Shown here: positions 5,725-6,751 of the stretch, piece after piece
Position numbering within the stretch: position 1 is the stretch's first letter
Layout of the letters: the number at the start of each line of letters is the position of its first letter
Source of the DNA: Gammaproteobacteria bacterium
GTDB lineage: Bacteria; Pseudomonadota; Gammaproteobacteria; Enterobacterales; Psychrobiaceae
Direction of reading: 5' to 3'
Assembly: GCA_013214885.1 (NCBI GenBank)
Contig: JABSRS010000093.1
Span: 3,348 to 10,098, forward strand
Length of the DNA: 6,751 nucleotides
The notes under the pieces: model-generated
Told to the model about the DNA's origin: nothing
The model's input: the letters and a program-made list of their open reading frames with translations, nothing else
The model's database searches: none
Program-made: the position numbers and the translations under genes

Positions 5725-6395
5725 TTTCGGGGTATCGATTATGGCTCATGGTCATTGTTATTTCATTGCTTGGCGGCTGCATGACATTTTATGATCCGCG
5801 CCCGGTAGTTAAGCAAACCAACCAATTAATCTTAAGCAAAGCGGCCAAAGTTGCTTGGGTGTGGCACCCGTCAACTGAGCGCTCTAATGCAAAGGGTTAT
5901 CAAATTGCGTTAGCCAATAACATCAAAAACCTGCAGCTTAAACGATCGTTACCGCTGGTGGATATCGACCAGGTTGCGATGATTAATCGCGGCATTTTAA
6001 AGGCGATGGGCGGGATCTATGATCCTAAAAATGGTCAGCAAGATCAATTGAAAATAAAACGCTATCATCAGCTGTTATCACAAAAAATCACTCAGCAATG
6101 GCCTGAGGTTGAATATGTGATGATGATTGAATTTGTCAGTGAATCAACAAGGATCGAAAATGGTCGCGCCCAATGGCGTAATACCGAGCAGCGGATCACC
6201 GATTTAGATCACTTTAGCAGCACTGATAATCGGTCGGTGGTCACGATCGAAGTACGCTATATTGCGCTCCATAGCACCAAAGAGCTGACCTTGAACCAGG
6301 GTTTAGACATGATCTCACCGCCAACCCAATTGAAGGTCAATCGATACGACGATATTATCGATTACCTGTTTGAAGCGTTTAGCATTAACCAGTAG
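5721..6395 (+). CDS. Uncharacterised lipoprotein B (paralogue of the preceding gene)
   Basis: A 224-residue predicted lipoprotein of unknown function. The signal peptide MISGYRLWLMVIVISLLGGC carries the lipobox L-G-G-Cys20, with Met at +2. The mature part runs colinear with lipoprotein A: a strand KVAWVWHP (43-50), LVDIDQ (79-84), ILKAMGGIYDPKNGQ (92-106), K113-x6-Ser120-Gln121, a strand EYVMMIEFV (131-139), AQW (150-152, matching ADW in A), RSVVTIEV near 171-178, and QGLDMI (193-198, where A has RGGIEL). B lacks the acidic FDFDAD and the Gly-rich GAGAGD inserts and is shorter at the C-terminus. Overlap with the upstream stop (ATGA), and only a weak ribosome site (GGGAAA), suggest it is made by translational coupling, probably in a fixed ratio to A. 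An envelope role for an A/B pair is inference; no enzyme motif was recognised. Confidence 0.83.
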   Translation: MISGYRLWLMVIVISLLGGCMTFYDPRPVVKQTNQLILSKAAKVAWVWHPSTERSNAKGYQIALANNIKNLQLKRSLPLVDIDQVAMINRGILKAMGGIYDPKNGQQDQLKIKRYHQLLSQKITQQWPEVEYVMMIEFVSESTRIENGRAQWRNTEQRITDLDHFSSTDNRSVVTIEVRYIALHSTKELTLNQGLDMISPPTQLKVNRYDDIIDYLFEAFSINQ

Positions 6396-6448
6396 TCTCA
6401 CTTGGGGGCAGGGTGTTATCATCACGTTTTAAATCCAGAGTGTGAACC

Positions 6449-6751
6449 GTGCAGCCTTTTGAACTACATCTTGATGTTACCGTGCCAATGAGTGCCATTG
6501 AGCTATTAAGCGCCCATTGCCAGCTATCTAAACAGCAACTTAAACGAGTGATGCAAAAAGGTGCCGTCTGGCTAACAACGGGTCATAAAACCCAGCGGTT
6601 ACGCCGTGCTAAAAGCAGTTTAAAGTCAGGGCAAACTCTCCATCTTTATTATAACGAAATAGCGTTAAGTGATGACTTTTCCAAGCCACAACTGATTAAA
6701 GATTGTGGTGAATATAGTGTGTGGTTTAAACCTTGCGGCATGATGAGCCAA
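6449..6751 (+). CDS. RluA-family RNA pseudouridine synthase, 5' part (3' end outside window)
   Basis: The first 101 residues of a pseudouridine synthase. An S4-like RNA-binding region spans about residues 15-68: AIELLSAHCQLSKQQLKRVM, a strand GAVWL, the basic QRLRRAK, then LKSGQTLHLYY. The start of the catalytic domain follows with VWFKPCGMMSQ (91-101), the RluA-family KPxG motif. The HRLD motif bearing the catalytic Asp would lie beyond the window. The family converts uridines in rRNA or tRNA to pseudouridine in the cytoplasm; the target site cannot be told. The start is GTG at 6449, because a TGA lies in frame at 6443 and the first ATG (6488) would cut into the N-terminal strand. The ribosome site is weak (AGAG). 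The gene begins 53 bp after lipoprotein B; I see no clear terminator between them, so read-through is possible. Confidence 0.85.
   Translation, partial: MQPFELHLDVTVPMSAIELLSAHCQLSKQQLKRVMQKGAVWLTTGHKTQRLRRAKSSLKSGQTLHLYYNEIALSDDFSKPQLIKDCGEYSVWFKPCGMMSQ

Noticed and set aside
5157..6030. Repeated CTATGATCCTAAA in both lipoprotein genes as a DNA repeat
   Set aside because: The two copies encode FYDPK in non-equivalent positions of A and B (A residues 58-62, B residues 99-103). It is probably chance or codon coincidence rather than a DNA element.
6414..6422. TGTTATCAT as an extended -10 promoter for the pseudouridine synthase
   Set aside because: It matches only in part, has no -35 box, and lies in a short gap where read-through is equally possible; too weak to list.

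Overview
The window looks like chromosomal DNA from a marine-type gammaproteobacterium, most likely in the Alteromonadales (Shewanella/Colwellia/Pseudoalteromonas-like). This rests on moderately AT-rich coding sequence, several lipoproteins with classical lipoboxes, an M28 and an S9A secreted peptidase side by side, and a SecA-tail-like SEC-C protein. The genus is inference; no rRNA or other marker gene is present. No mobile element, CRISPR array, tRNA or rRNA was seen.

Layout. (1) Positions 1-870: the 3' half of a zinc-dependent M28 peptidase gene on the + strand, ending at a perfect 13-bp hairpin that probably terminates transcription in both directions. (2) Positions 871-2973: a convergent gene on the - strand for an S9A prolyl oligopeptidase with a lipoprotein signal peptide. 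(3) Positions 2974-3105: a divergent promoter region. (4) Positions 3106-4138 (+): an intact DUF1697 gene, overlapped at its stop by the start of a drug/metabolite (EamA) transporter gene. The transporter gene is a pseudogene: four colinear family segments survive, separated by three frame-changing internal losses. An imperfect direct repeat marks both of its ends. (5) Positions 4184-6395 (+): a run of four genes. It begins with a 57-residue His-rich SEC-C zinc-binding protein, followed by a MalM-like lipoprotein and then two uncharacterised lipoproteins overlapping by ATGA. (6) Positions 6449-6751: the 5' end of an RluA-type pseudouridine synthase gene with an S4-like N-terminus and a GTG start, cut by the window edge.

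How the genes fit together. The two peptidases face each other and share a terminator; both appear to act outside the cytoplasm on proteins or peptides, which fits nutrient scavenging. The most interesting part is 4379-6395, three consecutive lipoproteins. The last two, although very different at first sight, share a colinear set of motifs (LKA, [FY]DPxxGQ, K-x6-LSQ, AxW and a late G-rich strand). I read them as diverged paralogues that may work as a pair in the envelope. Their function is unknown.
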